A stretch of DNA of 22,341 nt from the NCBI GenBank assembly GCA_046485135.1, contig JAWOHN010000144.1:1-22341 (forward strand), in the 5' to 3' direction. Shown one piece after another: positions 7,824-14,100 of the stretch (positions within the stretch are counted from its first letter, which is position 1; each line of letters begins with the position of its first letter). Origin of the DNA: CAZAQS01 sp046485135. GTDB taxonomy: Bacteria; Chloroflexota; Anaerolineae; Anaerolineales; UBA4823. The notes under the pieces were generated by a model that saw nothing but the letters and a program-made list of their open reading frames with translations, did not search any database and had not been told where the DNA came from. Position numbers and translations under genes: made by a program.

Positions 7824-8501
7824 TCAGCCAGATCCAGCCTCTGTGGTGTTTGGTTTGGTGGTACTGTATTTTTCATCCTGCAGGAGGGCCTGGATGCGGG
7901 CGACAACCATGTCCATCGCTACCACGTTCCAACCCCCTTCGGGAATGATCACATCGGCGTAGCGTTTGGATGGCTCAACAAATTCCAAATGCATGGGGCG
8001 GACAGTGGAAAGGTATTGCTGGATGACCGCATCGGTGGAGCGACCCCTTTCGGTGATATCGCGATGCAAGCGCCGGATAAAGCGCAGGTCTGGGTCTGTG
8101 TCCACGAAGATTTTGACATCAAACAACTCCCGCAGGCACCTTTCAGCGAAGATCAGGATTCCTTCGACCAAAATCACCGGTTGGGGCTCGATGCGGATGG
8201 TGTAACTCGTGCGGGCGTGCACCTTGAAGTCATACACCGGCAGGTCGATCGGTTTTCGCTCGATCAGTTGTTTGATCTGTTCCGAGAGCAGCTCGGTGTC
8301 GAGCGAGTCGGGGTGGTCGAAGTTGATCTCTGCCCGTTGGGCTTCCGCCAGGCCGCTCAAATCCTTATAATATGCGTCGTGGGGCAGGTAGGCGATATGC
8401 TGGGCGCCAACTCTTTGGAGGATTACATTTGCTACAGTGGTTTTGCCTGAGCCGGAGCCGCCGGCTACACCGATCACCAGGGGGGTTGTACGTTTGGGCA
8501 T
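7824..8501 (-). CDS. udk: Uridine kinase
   Basis: A 225-residue P-loop kinase phosphorylating uridine (and cytidine) to the monophosphate in pyrimidine salvage. Walker A GGSGSGKT is at residues 14-21. HDAYYKDLSG follows at 41-50, NFDHPDSLDT at 60-69 with the nucleoside-binding region, PVYDFKVHART, the VILVEGILIF strand, and the RFIRRLHRDITERGR lid at about 140-155. The frame is open 15 codons further upstream, but that would place the start inside the tRNA terminator hairpin. MPKRTTPLVIG at 8501 matches the usual family N-terminus. There is no Shine-Dalgarno before this ATG; instead TATAAT ends only six bases upstream, which would put the transcript start at or next to the ATG. A leaderless mRNA is therefore plausible. 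Confidence 0.93.
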   Translation of the reverse strand: MPKRTTPLVIGVAGGSGSGKTTVANVILQRVGAQHIAYLPHDAYYKDLSGLAEAQRAEINFDHPDSLDTELLSEQIKQLIERKPIDLPVYDFKVHARTSYTIRIEPQPVILVEGILIFAERCLRELFDVKIFVDTDPDLRFIRRLHRDITERGRSTDAVIQQYLSTVRPMHLEFVEPSKRYADVIIPEGGWNVVAMDMVVARIQALLQDEKYSTTKPNTTEAGSG

Positions 8502-8507
8502 AGTAGA

Positions 8508-8536
8508 ATTATACTGGAAGAGATGGGATTGAGTCA
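8508..8536 (-). promoter_or_regulatory. Putative promoter of uridine kinase (leaderless)
   Basis: On the minus strand TATAAT lies at 8513-8508, six bases before the ATG. A TGACTC hexamer 17 bp upstream is a weak -35. The predicted transcript start coincides with the first base of the start codon. Confidence 0.5.
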
Positions 8537-8537
8537 C

Positions 8538-8578
8538 ACAAAACACACAAAGCAGTGCCCGGGGGACACTGCTTTGTG
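8538..8578 (-). terminator. Intrinsic terminator of the tRNA-Thr gene
   Basis: A perfect 12-bp stem (8567-8578 with 8546-8557, arm CACAAAGCAGTG) with a 9-base loop is followed on the minus strand by TGTTTTGTG. It begins nine bases after the tRNA 3' end. Its T tract borders the putative -35 region of uridine kinase, so the tRNA is insulated from the kinase gene. Confidence 0.75.
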
Positions 8579-8586
8579 GATGCCGA

Positions 8587-8659
8587 AGCCAACGATGGGA
8601 ATCGAACCCATAACCGATCGCTTACGAAGCGATTGCTCTGCCGATTGAGCTACGTTGGC
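8587..8659 (-). tRNA. tRNA-Thr (anticodon CGT)
   Basis: A full cloverleaf can be drawn on the minus strand. The acceptor stem is GCCAACG with CGTTGGC. The D arm is GCTC-AATCGGCA-GAGC. The anticodon stem ATCGC/GCGAT closes a TTCGTAA loop, anticodon CGT, reading ACG. The variable loop is five bases, and the T arm is ATGGG-TTCGATT-CCCAT. Base 8587 (U) is the discriminator. The following bases are TCG, so the CCA end is not encoded and must be added enzymatically. CGT anticodons identify threonine. It has its own promoter and terminator and appears to be a single-gene transcription unit. Confidence 0.97.
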
Positions 8660-8705
8660 ACAAGCGAAAGCCTTTGCTAAGGTACTTACTCTACATTGTG
8701 GAAGG

Positions 8706-8734
8706 ATTATACCAAGACAGGCAACGATCGACAA
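8706..8734 (-). promoter_or_regulatory. Promoter of tRNA-Thr, with extended -10
   Basis: On the minus strand TTGTCG (8734-8729), a 17-bp spacer and TATAAT (8711-8706). TG one base before the -10 makes it an extended -10. The tRNA begins about 40 bases downstream of the expected start site. The -35 overlaps the -35 of the divergent glycosyltransferase promoter. Confidence 0.7.
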
Positions 8735-8755
8735 GCTGGATTGCTGGGGTACAAT
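8728..8755 (+). promoter_or_regulatory. Promoter of the glycosyltransferase gene
   Basis: TCGACA (8728-8733, five of six consensus bases), a 16-bp spacer and TACAAT (8750-8755). The expected start near 8762 would leave a leader of about 28 bases containing the GGAG at 8779-8782 that serves the TTG start. Confidence 0.6.
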
Positions 8756-8789
8756 AGCCTCAGCTTTTTGATACCCTTGGAGATTTATA

Positions 8790-10028
8790 TTGCGCATAGC
8801 TATGTTATCTTATCATACCTGCCCACTGGCTACTCTGGGCGGGAAAGATACGGGCGGGATGAACGTCTATGTGCGAGACCTGACCCGCTATTTGGGGCTG
8901 GCTGGTGTCCACGTGGATGTGTTCACCCGCTCGCAGGATGAGCACGTGCCACATGTCCTGCATGACCTGGGCTACGGGAATCGTGTGGTGCACGTGCCAG
9001 CAGGTCCGGAAGTGCCTCTGCCCAAGGATGAGCTGGAAAATTATATTCCGGAGTTCGTTCAGGGCATCGAGGATTTCACCGAGACCAAGGGCGTTCGCTA
9101 TGACCTGATCCATACCCATTATTGGATGTCAGGTGTGGCTGGCTTGGAGCTCAAGCGCCGTTGGGATGCTCCGCTGGTGCATATGTTCCATACCCTGGGC
9201 CAGATGAAGAACCGCGTCGCACAGTCACCTGCAGAGGTAGAGGGCGATTACCGGGTGCTGGGTGAGCGCAAGATCTTAAAAGACGCCGACCGGATCATCG
9301 CCGCTACGCCCGCTGAGCTGGCTCAATTGCAGTGGCTATACCAGGCCGACACTCAGCGGATTGTGGTGATCCCCCCGGGAGTGGACCTGAGCCATTTTTA
9401 CCCGATCCCGGCTGATGAAGCCAAGGCCTTCATCGGCATCCCGCCTGAGGACCGTATGGTGCTGTTTGTCGGACGGATTGAGCCATTGAAGGGATTGGAT
9501 GTCCTGATTGAAGCGATGGGCCGCTTCTGCCAGCACAGCCAGGGTGAACAGAAACAGCTTGACCTGGTTATCATCGGGGGAGAGCCAGATGTCAGCCAGC
9601 AGGTGATGACAGCCGAAATGTCCCGCTTGCAAGCTTTGCGAGAAAAATACGGCATCAAAGATATGGTCACTTTTTTGGGGAAGCGCGCCCAGGATACCCT
9701 GCCGTACTATTATTCTGCCGCCGAAACGGTGGTGGTCCCTTCCCATTACGAGTCTTTTGGGATGGTAGCCCTGGAAGCCATGGCTTGTGGGACTCCGGTG
9801 GTCGCCTCTCAGGTAGGCGGGCTGGCTTTTCTGGTGCAGGATGGCGTGACCGGCTATTCCGTTCCGGTGGGAGACCCGGAGGCGCTGTGCTGCCGGTTGA
9901 TGTCTTTGTTGAGCGATCCTGAGCTGCGAACTAAAATGGGACATCAAGCTGCACAATTCGCCCGCCGGTATGCCTGGGAATTGATTGCAGACCAGATCAC
10001 CAAGGTATACGAACAGGTATTGGAATAA
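8790..10028 (+). CDS. GT4 family glycosyltransferase (MshA / sucrose-phosphate-synthase-like)
   Basis: A 412-residue retaining glycosyltransferase with two Rossmann-like domains. The N-terminal acceptor domain has MLSYHTCPLATLGGKDTGGMNVYVRDLTRYL, the glycine-rich opening typical of MshA- and sucrose-synthase/SPS-like GT4 enzymes, and IHTHYWMSG. The C-terminal donor domain has VLFVGRIEPLKGLDVLIEA and the E-x7-E nucleotide-sugar motif in HYESFGMVALEAMACGTPVVAS. It probably transfers a hexose from a nucleotide sugar to a small acceptor or lipid; the acceptor cannot be read from the sequence, and no mycothiol genes are nearby to support MshA proper. The start is TTG at 8790 with GGAG seven bases upstream; the first ATG, four codons later, would remove the first strand. 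It is monocistronic and convergent with the OsmC gene. Confidence 0.9.
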   Translation: MRIAMLSYHTCPLATLGGKDTGGMNVYVRDLTRYLGLAGVHVDVFTRSQDEHVPHVLHDLGYGNRVVHVPAGPEVPLPKDELENYIPEFVQGIEDFTETKGVRYDLIHTHYWMSGVAGLELKRRWDAPLVHMFHTLGQMKNRVAQSPAEVEGDYRVLGERKILKDADRIIAATPAELAQLQWLYQADTQRIVVIPPGVDLSHFYPIPADEAKAFIGIPPEDRMVLFVGRIEPLKGLDVLIEAMGRFCQHSQGEQKQLDLVIIGGEPDVSQQVMTAEMSRLQALREKYGIKDMVTFLGKRAQDTLPYYYSAAETVVVPSHYESFGMVALEAMACGTPVVASQVGGLAFLVQDGVTGYSVPVGDPEALCCRLMSLLSDPELRTKMGHQAAQFARRYAWELIADQITKVYEQVLE

Positions 10029-10043
10029 GAATTAACCTTCTTC

Positions 10044-10062
10044 AGCCGGAGATGGCTTTTTT
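10044..10062 (+). terminator. Weak intrinsic terminator after the glycosyltransferase
   Basis: AGCC-GGAGAT-GGCT followed by a run of six T, 16 bases after the stop. The stem is only 4 bp, so support comes mainly from position and the T run. Confidence 0.35.
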
Positions 10063-10082
10063 CTTTGAAGTGCCTAAGTCCT

Positions 10083-10134
10083 AAAAGAAAAGTCCCACCC
10101 GCCGGTTGAGGGGGGCAACCGGCAGGCAGGACCT
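10083..10134 (-). terminator. Strong intrinsic terminator of the OsmC gene
   Basis: On the minus strand, arms 10134-10116 and 10108-10090 pair over 19 positions: an 8-bp core GCCGGTTG/CAACCGGC, then 11 more pairs including G-T wobbles. The loop is 7 bases of CCCCCCT and is followed by TTCTTTT. It lies about 90 bases downstream of the OsmC stop, so the mRNA has a moderate 3' untranslated region. On the plus strand no T run follows, so it is directional. Confidence 0.75.
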
Positions 10135-10222
10135 ATTAATTATCACACAAAAGCCATAGAATGGCAACCTGGTCAGGAGGCCAGTTTAATCTTCCTGGAT
10201 TGCTTGGTTAATCTCTTGCAGT

Positions 10223-10648
10223 TTAGACCAGCCGGGCCACCAGGGTGATCTCTTTGACCGCCAGCGCCCTGGAAATTGGACAATCGGCTTTAGCCCCAGC
10301 AGCCTTCTCGCTGAAGACTTGCTCGTCAATCTGCGGAACTTCCGCTTCGGTGTTCAGGTCGATGCGGGTGATGGTGGCTTTGCCAGCTACCCGCTCGAAA
10401 TGGACGCGCGCCTCGGTTGAAATACGCTTAGGAGGGAAGCCGGAGCGGGTGAGCTCCCCGCTGAGCGCCATAGAGAAGCACCCAGCCAGGGCTGCTCCGA
10501 TCAGCTCCTCTGGGTTGGTGCCTTCTCCTTCCTCAAAACGTGACATAAACGAATAAGCGCCTTCAAACGCGCCGCTGCCCAGGTGCATCTGGCCCTGGCC
10601 CTCTTTTAATGTTCCTTCCCATACTGCGCTGGCTGAACGAATTGACAT
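10223..10648 (-). CDS. OsmC family peroxiredoxin
   Basis: A 141-residue OsmC/Ohr-fold protein that reduces organic hydroperoxides with a pair of cysteines. The first redox cysteine is in NPEELIGAALAGCFSMALS and the second in AKADCPISRAL, with the usual spacing for OsmC. SAVWEGTLKEGQGQMHLGSG at the N-terminus also fits OsmC rather than Ohr. The frame is open 22 codons further upstream, but GAGGAGGT lies five bases before the ATG at 10648, so MSIRSASAVWEG is the start. A 14-bp perfect palindrome at 10680-10693 lies upstream and could be an operator. The gene is followed by a strong terminator and is probably monocistronic. Confidence 0.93.
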   Translation of the reverse strand: MSIRSASAVWEGTLKEGQGQMHLGSGAFEGAYSFMSRFEEGEGTNPEELIGAALAGCFSMALSGELTRSGFPPKRISTEARVHFERVAGKATITRIDLNTEAEVPQIDEQVFSEKAAGAKADCPISRALAVKEITLVARLV

Positions 10649-10679
10649 AAAATACCTCCTCAATTGATAGAGAAATAAT

Positions 10680-10693
10680 CCCAAATATTTGGG
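10680..10693. promoter_or_regulatory. 14-bp palindrome upstream of the OsmC gene
   Basis: CCCAAATATTTGGG is a perfect inverted repeat, centred about 38 bases upstream of the OsmC start codon. The position suits a repressor or activator site near the core promoter. No known regulator can be assigned from the sequence. Confidence 0.4.
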
Positions 10694-10718
10694 CGCATGG
10701 TATGGTGTACCCACATGC

Positions 10719-10748
10719 CTCCCATTTTTGGGGGAGCTTCTATTTTTT
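10719..10748 (+). terminator. Hairpin with plus-strand T run
   Basis: CTCCC/GGGAG stem with an 8-base loop, followed after CTTCTA by seven T on the plus strand. It sits just beyond the stop of the minus-strand membrane-protein gene but has the polarity to stop plus-strand transcription. Short stem, so low confidence. Confidence 0.35.
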
Positions 10749-10750
10749 TA

Positions 10751-11143
10751 TTATAACCTATGGGCTAGGTTTGGTCTGGCGCGACTCAAGCGAACGACCA
10801 GCCAGGCCAACGTCATGATGGGCAGAGCCTGGGTGCCGGGAATCAGCGCCCATAAGACGGTCACGCCGCGCAAGGGCAGCAAACCTAAACGAGACAGCAG
10901 CGTCCAGGCCAAAGGCGCAGCCAGGAAATCCAGGCTCAGATCGAGCAGGTCGAGCAGAACCACCACTCCCAATGGGGTTGCGCGCAAGGCTTCGATGGGC
11001 CCGGCGTCAACTGGCAAGTTGATGCGCTTGACCCGCCAGATCACCCAGGCCAACAGGACCAGGGAAAGGACCAAACCAATGCCGGCCATAATTGCGAACA
11101 AGATCAGCGCTTGCCGCAGGTCGATCTCTGATAGCCAATTCAT
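10751..11143 (-). CDS. Small integral membrane protein, unrecognised family
   Basis: A 130-residue protein with three or four hydrophobic segments: LILFAIMAGIGLVLSLVLLAWVIW-type at about residues 12-35, LGVVVLLDLLDLSLDFLAAPLAW at 56-80, and LWALIPGTQALPIMTLAWLVV at about 98-118. It contains no cysteine pair or catalytic signature. The frame is open further upstream inside the acyl-CoA dehydrogenase gene, but the ATG at 11143 begins one base after that gene's stop (TGAcATG), which strongly suggests coupled translation and this start. AGGAG lies upstream within the dehydrogenase 3' end. Placement implies a role linked to the dehydrogenase operon; the function is unknown. Confidence 0.7.
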   Translation of the reverse strand: MNWLSEIDLRQALILFAIMAGIGLVLSLVLLAWVIWRVKRINLPVDAGPIEALRATPLGVVVLLDLLDLSLDFLAAPLAWTLLSRLGLLPLRGVTVLWALIPGTQALPIMTLAWLVVRLSRARPNLAHRL

Positions 11144-11144
11144 G

Positions 11145-12770
11145 TCAGGTTTGCTGCTCCTGCAAAGGATACCAGATCTGACGGTCTGCCAGAGCCCAGG
11201 CAGGGTAGGATTCGCCCAGCAGGAAGTGGTTAGCGTACAAGGTTGCCAATTTACCATAGCGCTGACTGGCCTGAATATCCTGCGTCTGCGCCGCCAACCG
11301 GTATAAGAGCGCCACCTGGGCAGAGTCGGCCAATACTCGCAGGGCGTCCTTGCTGTACCACTGCGCCTCCTGGCGAGAGCAGCGGACTAGTTTTTGCAGG
11401 GTCGCTTCCAAGATCTGGGCGGTTTGGCGCGCCGCGGCTGTCTCGGCTTGAGCCAACATAGGCAGGAAATCGTCCAAGAAGGGTTCGTAGGCGCTTTTCT
11501 TGTGCATGGCTTCCAGCATATCCAGGGCCTGGATATTGCTGCTGCCTTCCCAGATGGCGGTCACCAGCGCTTCGCGGTGCAGGCGCGCGATGGCGTAATC
11601 CTCCATGAAACCCAGGCCGCCGAATAATTCCATACCTAACTGAGTCAGATGGGTGGAGTGCTCGGCAGTGCGGTTCTTGGCCATATGAGACAGAAAGCGG
11701 GCGTAGTGGTAGGCGCTGGTATAGGGTGGGCTTTCCTTCCAGGCCAGGTCAAAGGCCTGAATAGTATGGAAGAGCAGCGCCAGCCCGCCCGCTGTGCGCA
11801 CAGCGAAATCGGTCAGGTCGCAGCGCACCAGGGGATGTTCTACCAGCGGTTGTCCGAAGGCCAGACGAGCTTGGGTCCGCAAGAGCGCCTCCAGATGGGC
11901 CTTGCGCGCCAATCCCATCGCGCCGGCGGCGTTGGCCAGACGTGAAACGGTCAGATTCTCCAAAGTATAGTAAATGCCTAGCTCAGCTTGCCCGACGAGG
12001 TAGGCCTGGCTGCCGTTGAGCTCCACTTCTCCGGTTGGGACGGCTCGCGTGGCGCTTTTATTCTTCAGCCGGCGTAAGGAATAGTTCAGTTGACCGTCTG
12101 TGTCCAGGCGCGGTACCAGGAACAGGGCGATGCCTTTTGGCCCAGCGGGGGCGCCTTGTGGCCTGGCCGTGACGATGGCGATATCGGCCAGGCCGGCGTT
12201 GCTGGCAAAATATTTCTCCTGTCCATACAGGCGCCAGCCGCCGTCCTCCATCCGGGCGCTGGTAGTGTTGGCTCCCAGATCGCTGCCGCCCTGCGTCTCG
12301 GTCATCCAGGTTGCGCCCCAGGCCTGTCCGGAGAGCAGCGGTTCTAGCCAGGCGGTGTGCTCCGGCGCATATTTGTAAATGGCATAAGCGGTCTGGTTGG
12401 TCACAATCAAGGAGCAGTATAATCCCGGGTCAGCCAGCAGATATCCTAGCGCGTAATGGTGGTGCCAGGAGCCGCCTTCATAAGGGGGGCGGTTGATAAA
12501 AGCCATCTCTTGTAGCAATTGAGCATGAGCTGGATCGAGGCGAACCCGGTCGATCCGTTTTCCATCCAGGTCATGCGCCACCAGCTCCGGTCGCGCCAGC
12601 CGGTCTACCTGGTCGGCGATCTCGTAGGCTCGCCCACCGGCTAACTCACCAAAGCTGAGCAAGCCGGCTTGCTGGGCAGCAAAATCCTGCCAGTACAGCG
12701 GCAGGATATGTTTCAAGTCGGGTTCTAATAGCCACTGGTTCTTTCCAAAGGTATAGGATTGAAATTCCAT
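11145..12770 (-). CDS. Acyl-CoA dehydrogenase, AidB-like
   Basis: A 541-residue FAD enzyme with the acyl-CoA dehydrogenase fold and the long form typical of the AidB branch. Seen: WMTETQGGSDLGANTT (FAD/substrate loop) at about residues 155-170, the beta domain with GQEKYFASNAGLADIAIVTAR, then the helical domain with LGGLGFMEDY-type GGLGF and HREALVTAIWEGSSNIQALD, where WEG carries the glutamate in the catalytic-base position of AidB-like enzymes. About 100 further residues form the extra C-terminal helices. It probably oxidises an acyl-CoA or a related thioester. AidB itself protects against alkylating damage; that role is not shown here. The start at 12770 has GGGAGAGAG upstream, overlapping the end of the AhpD-like fragment. 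It is the main gene of a three-member minus-strand cluster. Confidence 0.92.
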   Translation of the reverse strand: MEFQSYTFGKNQWLLEPDLKHILPLYWQDFAAQQAGLLSFGELAGGRAYEIADQVDRLARPELVAHDLDGKRIDRVRLDPAHAQLLQEMAFINRPPYEGGSWHHHYALGYLLADPGLYCSLIVTNQTAYAIYKYAPEHTAWLEPLLSGQAWGATWMTETQGGSDLGANTTSARMEDGGWRLYGQEKYFASNAGLADIAIVTARPQGAPAGPKGIALFLVPRLDTDGQLNYSLRRLKNKSATRAVPTGEVELNGSQAYLVGQAELGIYYTLENLTVSRLANAAGAMGLARKAHLEALLRTQARLAFGQPLVEHPLVRCDLTDFAVRTAGGLALLFHTIQAFDLAWKESPPYTSAYHYARFLSHMAKNRTAEHSTHLTQLGMELFGGLGFMEDYAIARLHREALVTAIWEGSSNIQALDMLEAMHKKSAYEPFLDDFLPMLAQAETAAARQTAQILEATLQKLVRCSRQEAQWYSKDALRVLADSAQVALLYRLAAQTQDIQASQRYGKLATLYANHFLLGESYPAWALADRQIWYPLQEQQT

Positions 12771-12773
12771 CCT

Positions 12774-12950
12774 TCACTCTCTCCCTATCTGTGGGGGCAT
12801 CAGAACGGTGCGGATCTCTTGTTCGGACAAGCCGGCTTGCAGAGCCATGCGCGCATGGACGTAAGAGCAGTAACGGCAGCCATTGACCTGGGTCACGGCC
12901 AGCATGATCCTCTCCCGAAAGCGACGTTCGATCTTGGGGCTCTTGCGCAT
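12774..12950 (-). pseudogene. Truncated carboxymuconolactone decarboxylase / AhpD-like fragment
   Basis: A 58-residue frame from ATG 12950 to TGA 12774: MRKSPKIERRFRERIMLAVT, then QVNGCRYCSYVHARMALQAG and LSEQEIRTVL. It contains the CxxCxxxH redox motif and flanking sequence of AhpD/CMD proteins (FRERxMLAVTxVNGCRYCSYxHA). Normal members are about 100-190 residues; here both the N-terminal helices and everything after the first half of the domain are missing. The frame stays open to about 13020 without a start codon. An ATG with upstream GGAG at 13029 is in another frame, suggesting a frameshift between 12950 and 13029. The stop is three bases before the acyl-CoA dehydrogenase start, so it was or is co-transcribed with it. 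A short functional protein cannot be excluded. Confidence 0.6.
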
Positions 12951-13067
12951 GTGGTTTTCGACATACCCGTCCTGGGTAACTATAGCATAAATCTGACTGC
13001 TCGGGAGGGGAGCTGGTAACCGAAGTCATTTACTCCGTTCTGTTCAAAGAACTGTTAATCTTGCCCG

Positions 13068-13094
13068 TTGGGTGTGGTTCATATGTGGTAAAAT
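13068..13094 (+). promoter_or_regulatory. Putative promoter of the RRM-protein gene
   Basis: TAAAAT at 13089-13094 preceded by TG one base earlier (extended -10). The -35 is poor: TTGGGT at 13068 with a 15-bp spacer. The predicted start near 13101 leaves a leader of about 100 bases containing a terminator hairpin. Confidence 0.5.
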
Positions 13095-13128
13095 ATTGTC
13101 GCGTGATTTTGGAGATGCGCGTGCTGAG

Positions 13129-13162
13129 GCCGCCAGAACCTGATTGGCGGCATTTTTCTTTT
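13129..13162 (+). terminator. Intrinsic terminator inside the RRM-gene leader
   Basis: GCCGCCA (13129-13135), loop of nine, TGGCGGC (13145-13151), then ATTTTTCTTTT. Stem perfect over 7 bp with a good T tract. It lies between the predicted promoter and the ribosome-binding site, so read-through is needed for expression from that promoter. A second small hairpin (CCGGC-TGAG-GCCGG, 13166-13179) follows, and the 10-mer GCTGAGGCCG occurs both at 13123 and 13169. Confidence 0.75.
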
Positions 13163-13202
13163 ATACCGGCTGAGGCCGGGGAGCAGAGGAGAGTAATTTA
13201 GA

Positions 13203-13589
13203 ATGGAAACGAAATTGTACGTGGGGAACTTGTCCTATTCAGCGAGTGAGGAAGAGTTAAAGGATTTGTTTGCGCAAGCAGGCGAGGTATCCTCGGTTAC
13301 GCTGATCAAAGATCGGGACACTGGCAGGTCGCGTGGTTTTGCCTTTGTGGAAATGAGCTCCCAGGTTGAGGCCGAGAACGCCATCAGTATGTTCAATGGA
13401 TACACCATGGATAATCGCCAGCTAACTGTCAATATCGCCCGCCCACGTGAAGAGCGTAGTGGCGGCGGTGGTGGCGGCTTTGGTGGCCGCCGTGGTGGCG
13501 GTGGCGGTGGCGGTGGTGGTTACGGTGACCGGGGCGGCTCTCGCGACCGAGATCGCCGTAGTGGTGGTGGCGGTCCCCGCCGGTATTAA
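13203..13589 (+). CDS. RNA-recognition-motif protein with glycine-rich tail
   Basis: A 128-residue RNA-binding protein. Residues 4-80 are one RRM: RNP2 LYVGNL at 5-10 and RNP1 RGFAFVEM at about 44-51, with aromatic residues at the RNA-stacking positions. Residues 84-128 are low-complexity Gly/Arg (GGGGGGFGGRRGGGGGG, ending GPRRY), like the Rbp proteins of cyanobacteria and plant GRPs. Such proteins bind single-stranded RNA and are often cold-induced RNA chaperones. GGAGAG lies about nine bases before the ATG. The leader contains a terminator, so expression is probably attenuated. The next gene encodes a cold-shock protein, which supports a shared role in cold or RNA-structure stress. Confidence 0.93.
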   Translation: METKLYVGNLSYSASEEELKDLFAQAGEVSSVTLIKDRDTGRSRGFAFVEMSSQVEAENAISMFNGYTMDNRQLTVNIARPREERSGGGGGGFGGRRGGGGGGGGGYGDRGGSRDRDRRSGGGGPRRY

Positions 13590-13637
13590 ACCTACATGGT
13601 CGAAAATTGCATATAATAATAAAAGACCCCCTTTTCC

Positions 13638-13666
13638 TTGACCGGAACGGGGGCGTCTGTTATAAT
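13638..13666 (+). promoter_or_regulatory. Promoter of the cold-shock gene
   Basis: TTGACC (13638-13643), an exact 17-bp spacer and TATAAT (13661-13666), the best consensus promoter in the window. The expected start near 13673 gives a 5' untranslated region of about 140 bases, long as in enterobacterial cspA mRNAs. The surrounding sequence (13621-13656) can also form an imperfect hairpin. Confidence 0.8.
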
Positions 13667-13715
13667 AATATTGTAGTGGGATGCCGTTTAGTTCTCGTTG
13701 GTTAAGGAAGCCAAA

Positions 13716-13750
13716 GGCCCAGGGCTTTTCTCCTTGGGTCATTTTGTTTT
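13716..13750 (+). terminator. Intrinsic terminator inside the cold-shock gene leader
   Basis: GGCCCAGGG (13716-13724), a 7-base loop and CCTTGGGTC (13732-13740) form a 9-bp stem with two G-T wobbles, then ATTTTGTTTT. It is downstream of the csp promoter and upstream of its ribosome-binding site, the same order as in the RRM gene. It could also stop read-through from the RRM gene. Confidence 0.65.
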
Positions 13751-13813
13751 GGTTGCCCCGCAGGAACTCGTGCGTCTAAAGAAGCAAATTTTTCAGTAAG
13801 GAGAGTTAAAGAA

Positions 13814-14023
13814 ATGTCAGAAAGAATCATCGGTACGGTAAAGTGGTTCAATGCTGGTAAGGGCTACGGTTTCCTTTCCAGAGAGGACGGCGCAGACGTG
13901 TTCGTTCACTTTACTGCGATTGCATCCGACGGCTATCGTACGTTGGAAGAAGGCCAGCGGGTTGAGTTCTCTATCGAACAAGGCCCCAAAGGCTTGCAGG
14001 CAGTGAACGTAATTCCCATGTAA
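13814..14023 (+). CDS. Cold-shock protein (CspA family)
   Basis: A 69-residue single cold-shock domain, the normal CspA length. RNP1 is KGYGFLS (16-22) and RNP2 VFVHFTAI (30-37), with the conserved GTVKWFNAGKGYGF opening. It binds single-stranded RNA and DNA, melts secondary structure, and in Escherichia coli CspA/CspE relatives act as transcription antiterminators. AAGGAGAG lies about ten bases before the ATG. It has its own strong promoter, a long leader with a terminator hairpin, and a strong terminator 40 bases after the stop, so it is a single-gene unit. Confidence 0.96.
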   Translation: MSERIIGTVKWFNAGKGYGFLSREDGADVFVHFTAIASDGYRTLEEGQRVEFSIEQGPKGLQAVNVIPM

Positions 14024-14062
14024 TACCCCACAACGCCAAGATTTCATCACCAAAATAACCGA

Positions 14063-14090
14063 AAAACCCCGTCGCAAGGCGGGGTTTTGT
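14063..14090 (+). terminator. Intrinsic terminator of the cold-shock gene
   Basis: AAAACCCCG (14063-14071), loop of eight, CGGGGTTTT (14080-14088), then GT. The A and T runs flank a GC core, so it may work in both directions. Confidence 0.85.
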
Positions 14091-14100
14091 TCTACCATAA

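Noticed and set aside
12646..13029. Minus-strand open frame of 127 codons beginning MTSVTSSPPEQ
   Set aside because: Its second half is out of frame with both the AhpD-like fragment and the acyl-CoA dehydrogenase it overlaps; only its start region may be the original start of the AhpD-like gene.
13422..13742. Minus-strand frame rich in threonine and alanine
   Set aside because: It is the antisense of the glycine codons in the RRM tail.
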